A stretch of 52,044 nt of DNA from Acetobacter sp. (GTDB lineage: Bacteria; Pseudomonadota; Alphaproteobacteria; RF32; CAG-239). A program made the position numbers and the translations under genes. The DNA lies in the NCBI GenBank assembly GCA_023665325.1, contig JAMPED010000012.1, positions 1 through 52,044 on the forward strand, given 5' to 3'. Below are positions 50,501 to 52,044 of the stretch, piece after piece (the stretch's first letter is position 1; each line of letters begins with the position of its first letter). The notes below the pieces were generated by a model. The model saw only the letters and a program-made list of their open reading frames with translations, had not been told where the DNA came from and searched no databases.

Positions 50501-51959
50501 CGGAATGATGATAGACTTAGATGATGGTAAGATTGACGCATTCAATTTTAAGCTATCTTCTGGAAATATGACACTTGAATCTAGTGGTGACGATGATTGC
50601 GGCAAGTTTGAATTTAAGTTAGGTACTGCATCGAGTTATTTTAGAGTAAAAGATATGAATGGAACTAACTTAATTGATATTTCTCAAAGCTCTAACGGTT
50701 CATTGACATATAGATTACAGTCTTCTCAGTTTAGTACCACTAATGAGACTGGTACTAGAATAGATTTAGAAAAAGGTACTATTACAAGCTATGACTTTAC
50801 GCTAAGAACGCCCGCGCTTACTATTACGTCGAGTCCAACTGACGCTAGCTTTTCTTTTGATGTAAGTAAAGTGAATAGCGATACCAGTGGAAGATTTTAG
50901 ATAAAATATGGAAATAAGAATCTATTTTATTTAACTAAGAGTTCTTATTATCTACAATCTTATAATTATGCTAATACTAATAAAGATGAAAATGCAGATG
51001 ATGGAGATTTAGATAAAATCACTGGTATGAAGATAAATCTTCAAACTGGTAAAATTTGGGCAAAGAATGTCGAGCTATCTGGTCGTATTTCTGCGGCAAG
51101 CGGTAAGATTGGTAACTGGATTATTTCTGATGGCACGCTAAGAAATAGTGATAATACCGTGAGATTAGGTACAAATGGTCTTAAGTTTGGTGATTATTTT
51201 AGCGTTACTTCATCTGGTATTTCTATTAAATATGATAAAAAGAATGACCTAAATGATGTAGTAAGTCAGATTAGAGTTAATGCATCCAATATTAAGTTGT
51301 CTGTATCTGGTACCACCATTAAGCTTACTGATTATAATGGAAATTCAGTGGGTGGGGACGTTAATTGTTATTAGAAAAGTGAAGTTTATACTAAAACTGA
51401 AACAGAGTCTAAAATAGATGTTGGAATCAATGGTATTAGTATTAGTTTTTCTGGCAATCAACTTACTTATACTAAGAATGGTAGTACATACACCGTGTCA
51501 AGAAGTATAGCTACTACTTCTGATATTGATGTTGGAATCAATGGTATTAGTTTATCTACGACTACTAATGATAATGGAAGTTCTAAAACGGCGACCATTA
51601 GACTATATAATGGAAGAACTTAGATTAGCAGTGATACTATTACATTTAGCGGATTAGTTACTTTTGAAGGATTGCGTAATGGTACGACTACAATAGATGG
51701 ATCTTGTATTAAGACTGGTACTATTGATGCTAACCGCTTAAATATCTCTGATATTCGTTCTCTTGGTGGTTCACATGATATTTCTATTTACGCATACGGA
51801 AATACTTTAGCTATGAATGGATAGTATGTAACTATTAACTGTAGTAGTATTACAATAGATGCAGTTGCTGGTTCTAATAATATAAATCTTAATGGTAATG
51901 TGAGGATAAATGGCACTTCTTTAGATAATTATATTAAGTCATTTATTCCATCTGCATAA
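47595..51959 (+). CDS. large tail tip/fibre protein, 1454 aa
   Basis: ATG 47595 with AAAGGAG upstream; about 14 TAGs; stop TAA 51957-51959. The N-terminus (LQYDKTVQGSIYEVVDLNKGIYRVRYQGNIFTAYA) is a small barrel that would attach to the tail. The middle has repeated beta domains with carbohydrate-binding-like patterns. The C-terminal 500 residues carry IWFDGDHGEIYSGNYVK, GKIGNWIISDGTLRNSDNTVRLG and SCIKTGTIDANRLNIS, repeats common in phage tail-tip proteins of Firmicutes (Gp58-like/minor tail). Likely host-binding. Ends 22 nt before the next gene. Confidence 0.8.
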
Positions 51960-51981
51960 TTGAGTTAAAGGAGAAATTAAA

Positions 51982-52044
51982 ATGAGAAATTCTGAAATTT
52001 TAGACCTTTTTATTGGTTTGAGAAATCTTGCGGGGGATGCGTCT
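51982..52044 (+). CDS. partial gene, runs off the right edge
   Basis: ATG 51982 with AAAGGAG 8-9 nt upstream; the 21 visible residues are MRNSEILDLFIGLRNLAGDA plus one. It continues the late operon after the tail fibre gene. Too short to classify. Confidence 0.6.
   Translation, partial: MRNSEILDLFIGLRNLAGDAS

Noticed and set aside
1..52044. Suppressor tRNA or any other tRNA
   Set aside because: I looked for CUA anticodon arms with GGTTCGAATCC-like T-arms in the gaps and found none. A covariance-model search would be decisive.
1..52044. CRISPR array, insertion sequence or integrase
   Set aside because: The repeated elements have variable stems and gene-sized spacing, unlike CRISPR. No transposase, terminal repeats or recombinase gene is visible.

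Overview
The window is part of a tailed double-stranded DNA phage (or prophage) of a Gram-positive, probably gut Clostridia-type host. The evidence is AGGAGG-type ribosome sites, textbook sigma-A promoters with 17-bp spacers, and a complete head and tail gene module in canonical order. The most important reading rule is that TAG is not a stop. Roughly 100 in-frame TAG codons interrupt otherwise continuous proteins (terminase, portal, tape measure, tail fibre and others), while real genes end in TAA or TGA. The context of the TAG codons (Gln/Asn-rich tracts, a conserved HPQF-like motif) fits glutamine, i.e. genetic code 15. Read with the standard code, the late genes look like dozens of fragments, and one 462-aa gene (35863-37251, 18 TAGs) disappears. 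I saw no suppressor tRNA in the window.

Layout. (1) 1-4170: leftward small genes in short operons, including a protein-kinase-fold protein, a lipoprotein, a DUF6273-like protein and two zinc-ribbon proteins. (2) 4209-6860: rightward genes rich in TAG, including a ribbon-helix-helix protein, a DUF5659-like protein and a winged-helix protein, surrounded by AAAAGTCTT palindromes that could be an origin or operator set. (3) About 7.1-17.5 kb: a GC-richer accessory region of some 22 small leftward genes, nearly each with its own promoter. They include a DEDD exonuclease, a HAD phosphatase, an AbrB-like regulator and two pairs of paralogues. The intergenic gaps carry a repeated element. (4) 17.5-21.1 kb: a leftward operon with a PARG-like ADP-ribose glycohydrolase, a P-loop kinase and FolD. 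(5) 21.2 kb to the end: the rightward late operon, with DNA-binding protein, terminase small and large subunits, PD-(D/E)XK nuclease, portal, protease/scaffold, decoration protein, major capsid, connectors, tail tube, an unknown TAG-rich protein, a tail assembly chaperone candidate, a 3099-aa tape measure and a 1454-aa tail fibre-like protein. No sheath gene is visible, so a long-tailed siphovirus is likely.

The most unusual feature is the repeated intergenic element at 8.0-17.3 kb. A full copy has (a) a palindromic site TGCACAAA-N14 or N24/25-TTTGTGCA, (b) a leftward promoter on one side and a rightward TTGACA/TATAAT promoter on the other, and (c) directly at the rightward start point a hairpin. 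The hairpin has a 7-bp stem whose sequence changes in compensated fashion between copies and a roughly 11-nt loop with an invariant G-N-Y-M-G core, usually GAYMG. Nine palindromes and nine hairpins are present; six copies keep the rightward promoter. The rightward transcripts would start with this hairpin and run antisense to the neighbouring leftward genes. At three loci a strong rightward terminator is built around the -35 box of a leftward promoter. This looks like a dispersed phage operator network combined with a family of structured antisense RNAs that I do not recognise.
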